Origin: Deltaproteobacteria bacterium
Lineage (GTDB): Bacteria; Myxococcota_A; Polyangia; JAAYKL01
Assembly (NCBI GenBank): GCA_030621515.1
Contig: JAUXHN010000004.1
Location: 1-53,524, forward strand
Length of the DNA stretch: 53,524 nucleotides
Reading direction: 5' to 3'
In this document: piece by piece, positions 32,941-43,121 of the stretch
Layout of the letters: each line of letters begins with the position of its first letter
Numbering within the stretch: position 1 is the stretch's first letter
The notes under the pieces: model-generated
Databases searched by the model: none
Seen by the model: only the letters and a program-made list of their open reading frames with translations
What the model was told of the DNA's origin: nothing
Translations under genes and position numbers: made by a program

Positions 32941-34083
32941 ATGGAAGTCACCATCTCCAAACAATGCATGGCCTCCGCATTAGCGAGGACCTCTACGATA
33001 GCCGACAGGAAAAGCTCCATGCAGATCCTGTCGAATGTCCTCATCTCCGCCGAAGGACCAAAACAGATCCGATTTGCAACAACGGATCTGAACATGTCTG
33101 CGGCAGGAATTCTACCGGCACAAATAGTAAAAGGTGGCTCTATAACCCTGCCTGCAAAAACGCTCTATGACATAGTAAGAACCCTTCCCGACGGGCCGAT
33201 ATGTCTGAAGACGGAGGGGGATTTCGTCGAGATAACCAGCGGCAGGTCGGTGTTCAAGCTGATAGGGTTGCCGGCCGAGGATTTCCCCAAGTTACCCGAT
33301 GCATCCGGTATAGAATTCTTCGATATAGATTCTCAGATGCTCATAAAAATGATCGAAAGAACATCGTTTTCCATATCGAGCGACGAAACCAGACCACACA
33401 TAAACGGAGCGTTGTTTCAGGGTGACGGAAAGATCCTGCGCATGGTTACCACGGATGGGCATCGGCTCTCCATGGTGGAAATCAAGACCGATGAAAGCGG
33501 CTTTTATAACTACACGATGGTTGTGCCAAACAAGGGGATCGGAGAAATACGTCGCCTCATCGAAGAAGGGTCCGGCCCCATCTCCATTTGCTCCCACGAC
33601 GGCTCAATTTTCCTGCGACGAGAGATCGAAGTAGAAAAGGAAATAGATGGAGATCCACCCCGAACAGCGGAGTTCGTACTGGTGTGCAAGTTGATAGAGA
33701 CCGAGTTCCCGCCGTATGATCAGGTCATTCCCAAGGGGCAGGACAAGCGTGTGATTGTACCGAGAGTCACGCTTCTCGAGGCCCTCAAGAGGGTATCGGT
33801 GGTTTCGTCCGAGCGCACTTTGGGGGTCAAGTTCTCATTGAGTGAGGGTTCCCTGGAGATATCCACCGATAATCCGTCCGTTGGAGAGGGATCGGAAATA
33901 ATTGATGTGGGATATGACGGAGAAGAACTGGTGATCGGTTTCAATGCTCGCTACTACATCGACATACTCAATGTTCTCGATGAAAGCGAGGTCGTGCTAG
34001 AGCTCTCCGGCGATCTCGATCCGGCCGTTATCCGGGACACTTCCGATAGTTATGTCGGTGTCGTAATGCCGATGCGCATATAG
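32941..34083 (+). CDS. dnaN: DNA polymerase III beta subunit (sliding clamp)
   Basis: Protein of 380 residues with the three-domain clamp fold. Recognised by MEVTISKQCMASALARTSTIADRKSSMQILSNVLI at the start, DFPKLPDASG, SSDETRPHINGALFQ, TDGHRLSMVEI, and the C-terminal GFNARYYIDIL...PAVIRDTSDSYVGVVMPMRI. The ring encircles DNA and tethers the polymerase. AGGAAGGTTAGGGC precedes ATG. recF follows 6 bases after the stop. In many bacteria dnaA is upstream; here uvrB is, in the opposite direction. Confidence 0.98.
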   Translation: MEVTISKQCMASALARTSTIADRKSSMQILSNVLISAEGPKQIRFATTDLNMSAAGILPAQIVKGGSITLPAKTLYDIVRTLPDGPICLKTEGDFVEITSGRSVFKLIGLPAEDFPKLPDASGIEFFDIDSQMLIKMIERTSFSISSDETRPHINGALFQGDGKILRMVTTDGHRLSMVEIKTDESGFYNYTMVVPNKGIGEIRRLIEEGSGPISICSHDGSIFLRREIEVEKEIDGDPPRTAEFVLVCKLIETEFPPYDQVIPKGQDKRVIVPRVTLLEALKRVSVVSSERTLGVKFSLSEGSLEISTDNPSVGEGSEIIDVGYDGEELVIGFNARYYIDILNVLDESEVVLELSGDLDPAVIRDTSDSYVGVVMPMRI

Positions 34084-34089
34084 AAGCAT

Positions 34090-35172
34090 ATGGGACGTGT
34101 TCAACTCGACGAGCTCTTTCTCGTCGAGTTCAGGAACATCCACAGAGTAACGATCGAGCCTTCCCCACGGTTCAATATAGTTTCCGGTCGCAACGGCACG
34201 GGCAAGACCAACCTGCTGGAAGCCATCTATCTCCTCGGCTCTATGAGATCATTTCGACAATCCAGGCGGGTGGATATGGTGCGTCGCGGAGCAAAGGAGA
34301 CGAGTATCAGAGGCAGGTTCGGAAATGTATGTGCGGGGATGGTGTGCGAGATAAAAATGGGGAACGAAGGTAGACAGGTAAAGATAGATGGGAAGAGAGC
34401 GCACCTCGACGGTCGATACTTCCACTCCCTTCCAATGGTTATTTTCCACCCGGGAAACCTTACGATCGTACAGGGGGGGCCGGATGCTCGAAGGAGATTT
34501 CTGGATCGGGCGTTGTTCCAGGCGGAGATATCATACCAGGAAGCATATCGATCATATGGAAAGGCTATCGCGAGTAGAAACCGGATACTGAAGACCAGGC
34601 CGTTGGATAAACGCGCCCTCGACTCGTTCGACGAACAACTCGCTTCTCACGGGGCGCGAATAGTGATGATGCGTGAACGCCTGGTGATTTCCATGACCCC
34701 GCTTTTCGAGGAGGCCATGGAGCGTATCGGCGGCGAGGGACAATCTCGGATGGCATATCGACCGAAAATCGAGGGCGGATTCGATAAAATCATGTCCGCC
34801 CTGCGCGGTGCAGTCGAGAAAGACACCGCGATGGGATACACCACCGCCGGGCCCCACGCGGACGATCTGGTATTTGAAGTGAATGGTCTGGACGCTCGCA
34901 AATTCGCCTCCCAGGGTCAGCAGAGAACAGTCGTGCTCGCGGCCAAGATCGCGGAAATCGGATCTCTGGAAAAAAGCACAGGGAGGACGCCGCTCCTGCT
35001 CCTCGACGATGTTTCATCCGAACTGGACAGGGACAGGAACAGGCACCTGTTCGGTTTCCTGGCAGGGTTGGGCGGTCAGGTGTTTATCACCACGACCCAT
35101 CATGATCATATTCCCATAGAAGGGGATCGGGTTGATTTCTTCGTGGAGAACGGATCGATAGAGGTGAACTGA
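34090..35172 (+). CDS. recF: DNA replication and repair protein RecF
   Basis: Protein of 360 residues. Walker A SGRNGTGKTN (about 32-41), YLLGSMRSFR, GGPDARRRFLDRALFQ, the ABC-type signature FASQGQQRTVVLAAK and Walker B PLLLLDDVSSELD identify RecF, an SMC-like ATPase that loads RecA at gaps together with RecO and RecR. Follows dnaN as in many genomes; gyrB, the usual next gene, is missing and a convergent kinase gene begins its stop codon at the very next base. Confidence 0.97.
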   Translation: MGRVQLDELFLVEFRNIHRVTIEPSPRFNIVSGRNGTGKTNLLEAIYLLGSMRSFRQSRRVDMVRRGAKETSIRGRFGNVCAGMVCEIKMGNEGRQVKIDGKRAHLDGRYFHSLPMVIFHPGNLTIVQGGPDARRRFLDRALFQAEISYQEAYRSYGKAIASRNRILKTRPLDKRALDSFDEQLASHGARIVMMRERLVISMTPLFEEAMERIGGEGQSRMAYRPKIEGGFDKIMSALRGAVEKDTAMGYTTAGPHADDLVFEVNGLDARKFASQGQQRTVVLAAKIAEIGSLEKSTGRTPLLLLDDVSSELDRDRNRHLFGFLAGLGGQVFITTTHHDHIPIEGDRVDFFVENGSIEVN

Positions 35173-36576
35173 TTATTTCTTCTTTTTTCTCAGAGGTTTG
35201 AGACGAACCTTGACGGTTTTTTCCCGGTCGGGAGTGACCGACATTGTCCTGGTCCGATAGCCTGGAGCCGAGAAGGTCATCTCAAAGGACTCATCGCCGC
35301 TCGGAACCACGATTGGTCGCAAGGTCATCAACGTCCCGTCGATTTCCACACGCGTGTTCTTGGGCAAGATGTCGAGCCAGAGGGTGATCCTTGCGAGGGT
35401 AACGGGGGAGGCCGCATCGGAAATAGTCAACTTGTCATCGTGATCGATAGTCCGAAATGGGTTTTCGTGGAAAAAAAGATAATAAGCGGCGCCGGCAAGC
35501 GCGAGAATAAAAAGGACGGCCCACGGAGAGAAGGGAATAACAAGCCGACGGCTACGAGCGGGGCCCTTATAACCAGGAGCCGGACGAGGGCGCACAGGAG
35601 CAAGGTCCTTTCGATCAAGGTTTACATCGATAGACGGAAGACCCACCTTGGTTTTGCAGCTCCTCGCGTCGCTCGGCACTCTCCCCACGGCCGCAGCCGT
35701 GAGATGGCGGACGAACTCATCGGCGGTCTGGAAACGCTCGATGGGATTCTTTGCAAGGGAGGTAAGCACGAGCCGCTCCATCGCCCCGGAAATTTCCCTG
35801 CGGATAGAGGTGGGTCGAGGCACCGGCTTTGTGGCGGTGGCCATCATGATCTCGTGGGGCGTGGACCCGGTGAACGGGCGTCTGCCGCACAGCATCTCGA
35901 AGAGGATAACCCCCAGGGAGAAAAGATCCGACCGGGCGTCGATCTTTCCAGAACCGGTGATGGCCTCCGGGGCCATGTATCCGGGTGTGCCGAGGACTAC
36001 TCCCCGCTGGGTCTTCGGGCGATCGTCGACTGAGAGGCCGGGGTGGGTCACGTTCCCGCCGATGATCTTCGCGATACCGAAGTCGAGGATCTTGACAGTT
36101 TCGCGCCCATCGTCGGCCTTGCTGAAAAGCACATTCTCCGGCTTGAGATCACGATGAATAATCCCCTTGCGGTGCGCGCCTATTAGGCCGTCGAGTATCC
36201 GATCTGCAACCTCGACGATCATGCGCTCGTTGAAAAAACCCAGCCGACCCAGACGATCCGCCAGAGACTCTCCGGGCAGGTACTCCATGACAAAGAAAGG
36301 CCGTCGATCGGGTGAGAGACCGAAGTCGGTAACGTCCACCACGTTGGGGTGCTTGATACTTGCTGCGGACTGGGCCTCAACCCTGAACCGGGCGAGCATG
36401 TTCGGGTCGTCCGCCTCGCTCGGATGGAGAACCTTGATGGCGACCGTAAGATTGAGGGCCATGTGCCGCGCTTCGTATACGACACCCATGCCCCCCTGTC
36501 CGATCTTGCGGAGGATCTTGTACTTGTCCTCCAGGATCTGTCCGTCTGAAATAGAAAGGGTCACAGGTTCATACAA
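35173..36576 (-). CDS. Membrane Ser/Thr kinase (paralogue 1)
   Basis: Kinase of 467 residues. Glycine loop IGQGGMGVVY (about 25-34), HRDLKPENVLF, DFGIAK, GTPGYMAPEA. A juxtamembrane block FVRHLTAAAVGRVPSDARSCKTKVGLPS is shared with the upstream kinase. One membrane helix at about 351-369 and a periplasmic PEGA-like domain (about 398-460; WLDILPKNTRVEIDG, FSAPGYRTRTMSV). The start is a TTG at 36576 or a GTG at 36564; neither has a good ribosome-binding site. Last gene of the nifU-like, folE, kinase, kinase run. Confidence 0.93.
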   Translation of the reverse strand: MYEPVTLSISDGQILEDKYKILRKIGQGGMGVVYEARHMALNLTVAIKVLHPSEADDPNMLARFRVEAQSAASIKHPNVVDVTDFGLSPDRRPFFVMEYLPGESLADRLGRLGFFNERMIVEVADRILDGLIGAHRKGIIHRDLKPENVLFSKADDGRETVKILDFGIAKIIGGNVTHPGLSVDDRPKTQRGVVLGTPGYMAPEAITGSGKIDARSDLFSLGVILFEMLCGRRPFTGSTPHEIMMATATKPVPRPTSIRREISGAMERLVLTSLAKNPIERFQTADEFVRHLTAAAVGRVPSDARSCKTKVGLPSIDVNLDRKDLAPVRPRPAPGYKGPARSRRLVIPFSPWAVLFILALAGAAYYLFFHENPFRTIDHDDKLTISDAASPVTLARITLWLDILPKNTRVEIDGTLMTLRPIVVPSGDESFEMTFSAPGYRTRTMSVTPDREKTVKVRLKPLRKKKK

Positions 36577-36590
36577 TGACGCCTATGATA

Positions 36591-38225
36591 TCAGAAGTCG
36601 ACATCCTGTCGTGTTTTTTTCTCGGCACGGATGTTCGTTCGGAGTTCCTTGAGGAGTTCGATCTTGAGTGAATACACCTTGTTCGGGATGATATCGCGTT
36701 TGAATGTGATGTACCCCGGCGCGAATACTGTAAGCGCGGCCGCATTGTTGCCGAAGGGAATCACCACCGGGCGTTGATTCGTGAGCACGCCGTCAACCTC
36801 GACCATTGCGCTCCGGGGATTGATCTCCAGCCAGATCGTGACGACCTTGCCACTCTGGTTCAATTCGAGGTTCTCATTTGTTTTTTCCAGGACCGGATTG
36901 TTATAGAGCAAAAAGAAAATCGGGACGGCAACGCAAACGAGGAGCAAAGCGACCGCGCCGACGATCAGGGGCAACCTGATATTGGATGGTCTGGCCGGCG
37001 TTCGTGCTGATGAGCTTGCGGAGTGTGCGATGGCATCTGTCTTTTTGACGGCGTCGGTGGCGGGGGCGTCCGATAACGAATCGGAAAACACCGGCAAGTC
37101 CATGGTCTGAATACTGTCTTGATCTCCGGATTGCAGGGGAAGGGTTTCTGCGGGCTTTGGGATAATGGAGGGTGACCCCAGCTCCGTTACACACTCCCTG
37201 GCGGCATCCGGGATTCTTCCCACCGCGGCTGCGGTGAGGTGCCTCATGAATTCGGTAGTGCTGGCGAAGCGCTCCGTTGGGTTCTTTGCCAGGGCGGTAT
37301 GGACGAGACGCACCATCGCGCTGGAAATATCCGGACGCAGTTCTTCGAGACTCGGCAACGGTTTGGCAATCGTTGCCCGGAGGATTTTTCGGATGCTCTG
37401 TCCCCTGAATGGTTGGCGACCGCTGAGCATCTCGTACATTATCACCCCGAGAGAAAAAAGATCGGACCGGGCGTCTGCCTGGGACTCCCCACTGGCAGCC
37501 TCGGGGGCGAGGTAACCGGGAGTGCCGAGAATAACTCCCTGCAAGGTGAGAGAGCGTCCGTCGTGGGTGAGTTTCGTCTTTGGTTGTTCACTGTTTTCCA
37601 GTTGGTGTTGAATGCTGTTGTCGACTTCCGTCCCCCCCATGATCTTGGCGATTCCGAAGTCGAAGATCTTCACCGTTTCGCCCGCGCCTGATGACTCGAC
37701 AAGAAAAATGTTTTCGGGTTTCAAATCCCGGTGAATGATCCCACGAGAGTGAGCCATGGACAGACCACCCAGGATCTGGTCGGTGATGTTCACCACCATT
37801 CGTTCGGAGAAGCTCCCTTGCCTGTCCATGCGATCCGCAAGCGACTCGCCCGCAAGGAACTCCATTGCGAAGAAGGGTCTCTGGTCCGGGGTAAGTCCGA
37901 AGTCGGTAACCTCGACGATGTTCGGGTGCCGAATAGAGGCCGCTGACCTCGCCTCCGCCCTGAACCGTTCTACGACGTTGTGAACATCAGTCGCCGTGGG
38001 AAGGAGAACCTTGACCGCCATCTTGATATTGAGGGAAACGTGCTCTGCTTCGTAAACGATGCCCATTCCGCCGACGCCGATTTCCCTCATTATCTTGTAT
38101 TTTCCTTCGAGCAGATCTCCGATCTTGAGATGAATGGTCTCCTTGACCTTCTTCGCTCGCTGCGTTGGTGACGGATGCAATGAGTAGGATCCCGAAGATG
38201 CTGGAATTTTGGGAGAGTCGTTCAT
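36591..38225 (-). CDS. Membrane Ser/Thr kinase (paralogue 2)
   Basis: Kinase of 544 residues. Glycine loop GVGGMGIVYEA (about 51-61), HRDLKPENIFL, DFGIAKIMGG, GTPGYLAPEA. The block FMRHLTAAAVGRIPDAARECVTELGSPSI closely matches the downstream kinase, as do the single helix (about 418-440) and PEGA-like end (WLEINPRSAMVEVDG, FAPGYITFKRDI), showing a tandem duplication. The linker before the helix is longer, with extra Ser/Ala/Asp. ATG start; weak ribosome-binding site. It follows folE by 19 bases. Confidence 0.95.
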   Translation of the reverse strand: MNDSPKIPASSGSYSLHPSPTQRAKKVKETIHLKIGDLLEGKYKIMREIGVGGMGIVYEAEHVSLNIKMAVKVLLPTATDVHNVVERFRAEARSAASIRHPNIVEVTDFGLTPDQRPFFAMEFLAGESLADRMDRQGSFSERMVVNITDQILGGLSMAHSRGIIHRDLKPENIFLVESSGAGETVKIFDFGIAKIMGGTEVDNSIQHQLENSEQPKTKLTHDGRSLTLQGVILGTPGYLAPEAASGESQADARSDLFSLGVIMYEMLSGRQPFRGQSIRKILRATIAKPLPSLEELRPDISSAMVRLVHTALAKNPTERFASTTEFMRHLTAAAVGRIPDAARECVTELGSPSIIPKPAETLPLQSGDQDSIQTMDLPVFSDSLSDAPATDAVKKTDAIAHSASSSARTPARPSNIRLPLIVGAVALLLVCVAVPIFFLLYNNPVLEKTNENLELNQSGKVVTIWLEINPRSAMVEVDGVLTNQRPVVIPFGNNAAALTVFAPGYITFKRDIIPNKVYSLKIELLKELRTNIRAEKKTRQDVDF

Positions 38226-38244
38226 CGAGGTTCGGTTACATTGT

Positions 38245-38829
38245 TCATTCCAGCGCGTTGATAGTGGCGAGGAACTCCGAGCGAAGACCCTGGTCGCTTG
38301 CCATCAGACCGGCATACGCGGAGGTGACAGCGCGGCTTCCCTGCTTGCGGACGCCACGAACCACCATGCAGAGCTGCTCGGCGTTCAGGATGCAGCCGGC
38401 GCCCCTGGCTCCGAGATGTTTCATGAGCGCCGAGACTACTTCCTTGCCGATTTCCTCCTGGAGCACGAGGCGGTGGGCGAAGCAGTCCACGAGACGCGTG
38501 ATGTTGGAGAACCCGATGATGCGGTCACCCGGGATGTAAGCCACCTGGGCGAAGCCGTGGTACGGGAGCAAATGGTGCGGGCACACAGAATGAAAGAACA
38601 GGTCACGTATGATCACCAGGCCCTGATCCGCCGGCGACGGGGATCCCCCGCTGAGTATATCGACGGGATCCCAGTCGTAGCCGTCGAGAAGATCGTCGAG
38701 CCACATGGAGGAGGCTCGAACCGGAGTATTGAGTAGCTCGGGATAGGTTCCCGGGGATTTGCCCAGGGCGCGCAGGAAATCTTCGAAGGCCTTGGCGAGC
38801 TTGGCGCTCTTGTCGTCTCTGTCGGTCAT
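38245..38829 (-). CDS. folE: GTP cyclohydrolase I
   Basis: Protein of 194 residues. The active-site block FFHSVCPHHLLPYHGFAQVAY provides zinc ligand Cys83 and His85/His86, with the second Cys154 in NAEQLCMVVRGVRKQGS; GDRIIGFSNITRLVDCFAHRL is also conserved. It converts GTP to dihydroneopterin triphosphate, the first step of folate and of queuosine synthesis. The usual family spelling is CEHH; here CPHH, so the active-site loop is slightly unusual. It lies 15 bases after the NifU-type gene and before two kinases. Confidence 0.95.
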   Translation of the reverse strand: MTDRDDKSAKLAKAFEDFLRALGKSPGTYPELLNTPVRASSMWLDDLLDGYDWDPVDILSGGSPSPADQGLVIIRDLFFHSVCPHHLLPYHGFAQVAYIPGDRIIGFSNITRLVDCFAHRLVLQEEIGKEVVSALMKHLGARGAGCILNAEQLCMVVRGVRKQGSRAVTSAYAGLMASDQGLRSEFLATINALE

Positions 38830-38844
38830 TGATGCGAGCGCCTT

Positions 38845-39078
38845 CTAAACCGGGATTACGTTTTCGATCTCGGGGATCTCTTGTTTCAGGAGGCGCAACA
38901 CCCCCATCTGCAAGGTGATATTTGCCGACGGACATCCCTGGCAAGCGCCCTGGAGGCGCACTTTCACGTTGTTGCCGTCCATGCCCATGAAATCGATCCC
39001 TCCGCCGTCCATTGCCAGCGCGGGCCGGATTTTTTCATCGATGATTTTTTTTACTTTCTCTTCCATTTTCTCTTCCAT
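38845..39078 (-). CDS. NifU C-terminal-domain Fe-S scaffold protein
   Basis: Protein of 77 residues from the ATG at 39078; a GTG at 39102 would add eight residues, and a later ATG (39066) has the best ribosome-binding site (GGAAGAG). Single domain: VKKIIDEKIRPALAMDGGGIDFMG and VRLQGACQGCPSANITLQMGVLRLL with the CxxC that holds a 4Fe-4S cluster for delivery to apo-proteins. It may serve the Fe-S enzymes in this area, such as QueE and the radical SAM protein, but that is inference. Confidence 0.92.
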   Translation of the reverse strand: MEEKMEEKVKKIIDEKIRPALAMDGGGIDFMGMDGNNVKVRLQGACQGCPSANITLQMGVLRLLKQEIPEIENVIPV

Positions 39079-39180
39079 TTCTTTGTCGTCATTGGAACAC
39101 ACAACAGCCTACAATAACAGGCATACCCGATATAAGACCAGCCCGACGCGTGTCAAGTGTGTTACCGGAGTCTTTGTGCT

Positions 39181-40062
39181 CTATAGCCGGCGCATGAAGT
39201 CCGGTCGGAGGTTGGCGTTGTCCGGATCTTCGAGCACCTGATAGATCATTGCAAGGAGGCGCGACTTGTCCTTCTGCAGTTCTCCGGAAAGGGGCAGGTA
39301 GTTGGAGGCGTGGTTCGCGTGAAAGATGATTCCGTCGCTGTGCATGCAGTCAAGCATGATCCTGCACTCTTTGAGGATATCGATGGGCGAGAGGATGCGC
39401 CAGGATGGGTCGCCGTACGCCTCTTCGAAGCTCGGCTCCCGCGGTTCGAGCATGAGGGTAAGAGCCGAAGCGTACCTGGGCGCTATGGCGTCCAGGACCC
39501 GGGCGGTCTGCTCAGCGTGTCTCGTTGAGAGACGCGGTCCGGCAAGGCCCAGGATGACGGTGATGGAGAGATCGATGCCCGCCTCATGGGGTTTTTTGCA
39601 AAGCTCGATCATCTCGTCGGAGGTGCAGCCCTTGTCGATCAGGCGAAGAACCTCGTCGTCCCCCGACTCGGCGCCCAGGTAGATCATCGTCAGCCCGGCG
39701 TCCTTGAGCCGCCTCAGATCTTCCACGGTCTTGCGCTTGAAGTTCATGGGGGTGGCGTACGCGGTGACCCGTTGAAGGTCGGGGAGCTTTGCGTTCAGGC
39801 GATCGAGGATTCGCATCAGACGATCGACAGAGAGAGCCATGGCGTCGCCGTCCGCGAGGAAAACGCGTCGTACGTGGGGAATTTCCCGCGAGGCCCAGTC
39901 GATCTCGGCGAACAGGTCCTCCTGTTTTCGCGCGCGGAATTTCTTCTTTTGATAGCTCACGCAGAAGGCACACCGGTTGTGCGAGCACCCCAGGGTGGCC
40001 TGAAGAATGAGAGAGCGGCCCTCGGAAGGCGGCCGGTAGAGTGGCTGATTATAGTGAATCAC
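39181..40062 (-). CDS. Radical SAM protein with CX4CX2C motif
   Basis: Protein of 293 residues. The cluster motif CSHNRCAFC has spacing CX4CX2C (Cys26, 31, 34) instead of the usual CX3CX2C. ATLGCSHNRCAFC and the following SYQKKKFRARK define a recognisable subfamily of unknown substrate. Other radical-SAM features: VFLADGDAMAL, MIYLGAESGDDEVLRLIDKG, ILGLAGP. There is no B12 domain and no transmembrane segment. GTG start, 4 bases after the aminotransferase stop, so the two are probably co-transcribed. Confidence 0.9.
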   Translation of the reverse strand: MIHYNQPLYRPPSEGRSLILQATLGCSHNRCAFCVSYQKKKFRARKQEDLFAEIDWASREIPHVRRVFLADGDAMALSVDRLMRILDRLNAKLPDLQRVTAYATPMNFKRKTVEDLRRLKDAGLTMIYLGAESGDDEVLRLIDKGCTSDEMIELCKKPHEAGIDLSITVILGLAGPRLSTRHAEQTARVLDAIAPRYASALTLMLEPREPSFEEAYGDPSWRILSPIDILKECRIMLDCMHSDGIIFHANHASNYLPLSGELQKDKSRLLAMIYQVLEDPDNANLRPDFMRRL

Positions 40063-40066
40063 ACGA

Positions 40067-41242
40067 CTAATTCTTGATGGCGGCTTCGAACAGGGGAAGA
40101 GCTCCCTCTATCTTGTCGTCCATCACGCAGTAGGAAATGCGGAAATAGCCGCTCCTGCCGAAGCCTGTGCCGGGAACCACCAGGACGCGTTTTTCCTTGA
40201 GCTTGTCGATGAAGGCGATGTCGTCCCCGCCGGGGGCCTTGGGGAATATGTAAAACGCGCCATCGGGATAGGTAACCTCATATCCCATGCGGGTGAGCTC
40301 CTTGTACAGGAGGTCCCGCTTGCGCCGGTACCAGTCCAGGTCGATGGTCACCGATTGGAGTTGCGCCACCACCCGTTGCATGAGGGCCGGGGCGTTGACG
40401 AAGCCCAGGGTCCGGTTTGCGAAGGCGGTCGCGCCGGCAAGCCTCTCCCATCCTTTGATGCGCGGGGAGACAGCCAGAAAACCGATGCGCTCGCCGGGCA
40501 GGCCGAGATCCTTTGAGTGGCTCGTGGCCACGAGGGTGTTCTCGTAACCCTTGAACGGGCTCGTACATTTGGGAGCGTCGTAGACAAGCTTGCGGTATGG
40601 AGCGTCATCGATGACGAATATCGGCCGGTCTTGCTCCGCGGACTTCGCACGAAGGAGATCGCCGAGGCCGTCGAGTGTCTCCTGGGGGTACATGACGCCG
40701 GTCGGGTTGTTGGGGTTGGTGATGATGATGGCCCGTGTCCGGTCGGTGATCTTGGCGGCGATATCGTCGAGGTCCAGGTTGAAATCGGTCCTGGTCTCCG
40801 CGACGACCATTGTTGCGCCGTGGTTCTCTATGTAGAATTTGTACTCCACAAAATAGGGCGCGTTGACGATCACCTCCTCGCCGGGATCGATCAGAGCCTT
40901 CAGTGTCACGTTCACCGCTCCGCCGGCGCCCACGGTCATCACGATATTCTGCGGGGTGAAGGGAATATCGTGATCCCTGCAGAGATCGGTGGCAACCGCC
41001 GCGCGGGTCGCCTCGAAACCGATATTTGCCATGTACTTGTGCTGTCCCGGCGTATCGTCGTCGACAATCTTCCTGAGGGCTTTCTTGAACTCGGGGGGCG
41101 GTTCGAGGTCCGGGTTTCCGATGGAGAAATCATAAACAGGCTTCCCGCTCCCGTCGTTGGCGAGCAGTGCGCCCTCCTCGAACAATTTCCGGATCCATGA
41201 TCCTCCGGCTTGATAGGCTGCGATTCGTCTTGATATCGGCAT
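40067..41242 (-). CDS. PLP-dependent aminotransferase, class I
   Basis: Protein of 391 residues, fold type I. FSIGNPDLEPPPEFKKAL, GAGGAVNVTLKALIDPGEEVIVNAPYFVEY, IITNPNNPTGVMYPQETLDGL, IDDAPYRKLVYD and the PLP-binding lysine in SHSKDLGLPGERIGF, then the C-terminal substrate Arg in GYFRISYCVMDD. Likely acts on aspartate, alanine or aromatic amino acids; the exact substrate cannot be told. GGAAGG precedes ATG. Upstream partner of the radical SAM gene. Confidence 0.92.
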   Translation of the reverse strand: MPISRRIAAYQAGGSWIRKLFEEGALLANDGSGKPVYDFSIGNPDLEPPPEFKKALRKIVDDDTPGQHKYMANIGFEATRAAVATDLCRDHDIPFTPQNIVMTVGAGGAVNVTLKALIDPGEEVIVNAPYFVEYKFYIENHGATMVVAETRTDFNLDLDDIAAKITDRTRAIIITNPNNPTGVMYPQETLDGLGDLLRAKSAEQDRPIFVIDDAPYRKLVYDAPKCTSPFKGYENTLVATSHSKDLGLPGERIGFLAVSPRIKGWERLAGATAFANRTLGFVNAPALMQRVVAQLQSVTIDLDWYRRKRDLLYKELTRMGYEVTYPDGAFYIFPKAPGGDDIAFIDKLKEKRVLVVPGTGFGRSGYFRISYCVMDDKIEGALPLFEAAIKN

Positions 41243-41287
41243 GTTGACCTTCCGGTTTCCAGGGGCTTATCCTCGCGGGATCGCCCG

Positions 41288-41725
41288 TCAGACCATTGCT
41301 TCTCCGGTTTCTTTCTCTGGCGCTGCCAGAGCCTCGCTAACCTTCGAGGGCAGGCGCGTCAGCCGCCCGTCCAGGTTTATCGAGGCATGGCGCGTATAAC
41401 CGGCGACCAGAATATCTTCCCCCATGCTTATTTTGTAATCGAATTTGACCTGCAGGCGACCCAGATCACCCACCCAGGCCCGAATAGTGAGAACGTCATC
41501 ATATCTGGCGGGCTTGTGATAGGTGAGATGCGCTTCGACAACCGGGAGCTGGATCCCGATCTCCTCCACGGCGGCGTAGTTCGCACCGCGTAACCTCATG
41601 TACTTGGCCCGACTCGCTTCGAACCACCGCAAGTACGCGGCATGGTGTACAACCCCCATCTTGTCGGTATCGACGTAAAGTACCCGCACCTGAAGGCTTG
41701 TGGTGTTCGATGTGTTGTTTTCCAT
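41288..41725 (-). CDS. Acyl-CoA thioesterase, YbgC/4HBT family
   Basis: Protein of 145 residues, hot-dog fold. VRVLYVDTDKMGVVHHAAYLRWFEASRAKYMR has the catalytic Asp of the YbgC/4-hydroxybenzoyl-CoA thioesterase group, and VVEAHLTYHKPARYDDVLTIRAWV is the second conserved block. Hydrolyses short or aromatic acyl-CoA thioesters; in E. coli YbgC is tied to the Tol-Pal system, which is not seen here. ATG at 41725 is preferred to the GTG four codons upstream. Confidence 0.9.
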   Translation of the reverse strand: MENNTSNTTSLQVRVLYVDTDKMGVVHHAAYLRWFEASRAKYMRLRGANYAAVEEIGIQLPVVEAHLTYHKPARYDDVLTIRAWVGDLGRLQVKFDYKISMGEDILVAGYTRHASINLDGRLTRLPSKVSEALAAPEKETGEAMV

Positions 41726-41787
41726 CTCTTGCGTCACATAGACGGCAATATCAGATGGATGCCATGCCCCGCAAGGATTCTGTTATC

Positions 41788-43068
<1,281 letters not shown>

Positions 43069-43121
43069 AATAGTTCATTTCTGCTTGTCACCGCATGATC
43101 ACCTCCGCAATATAGGCGTGC

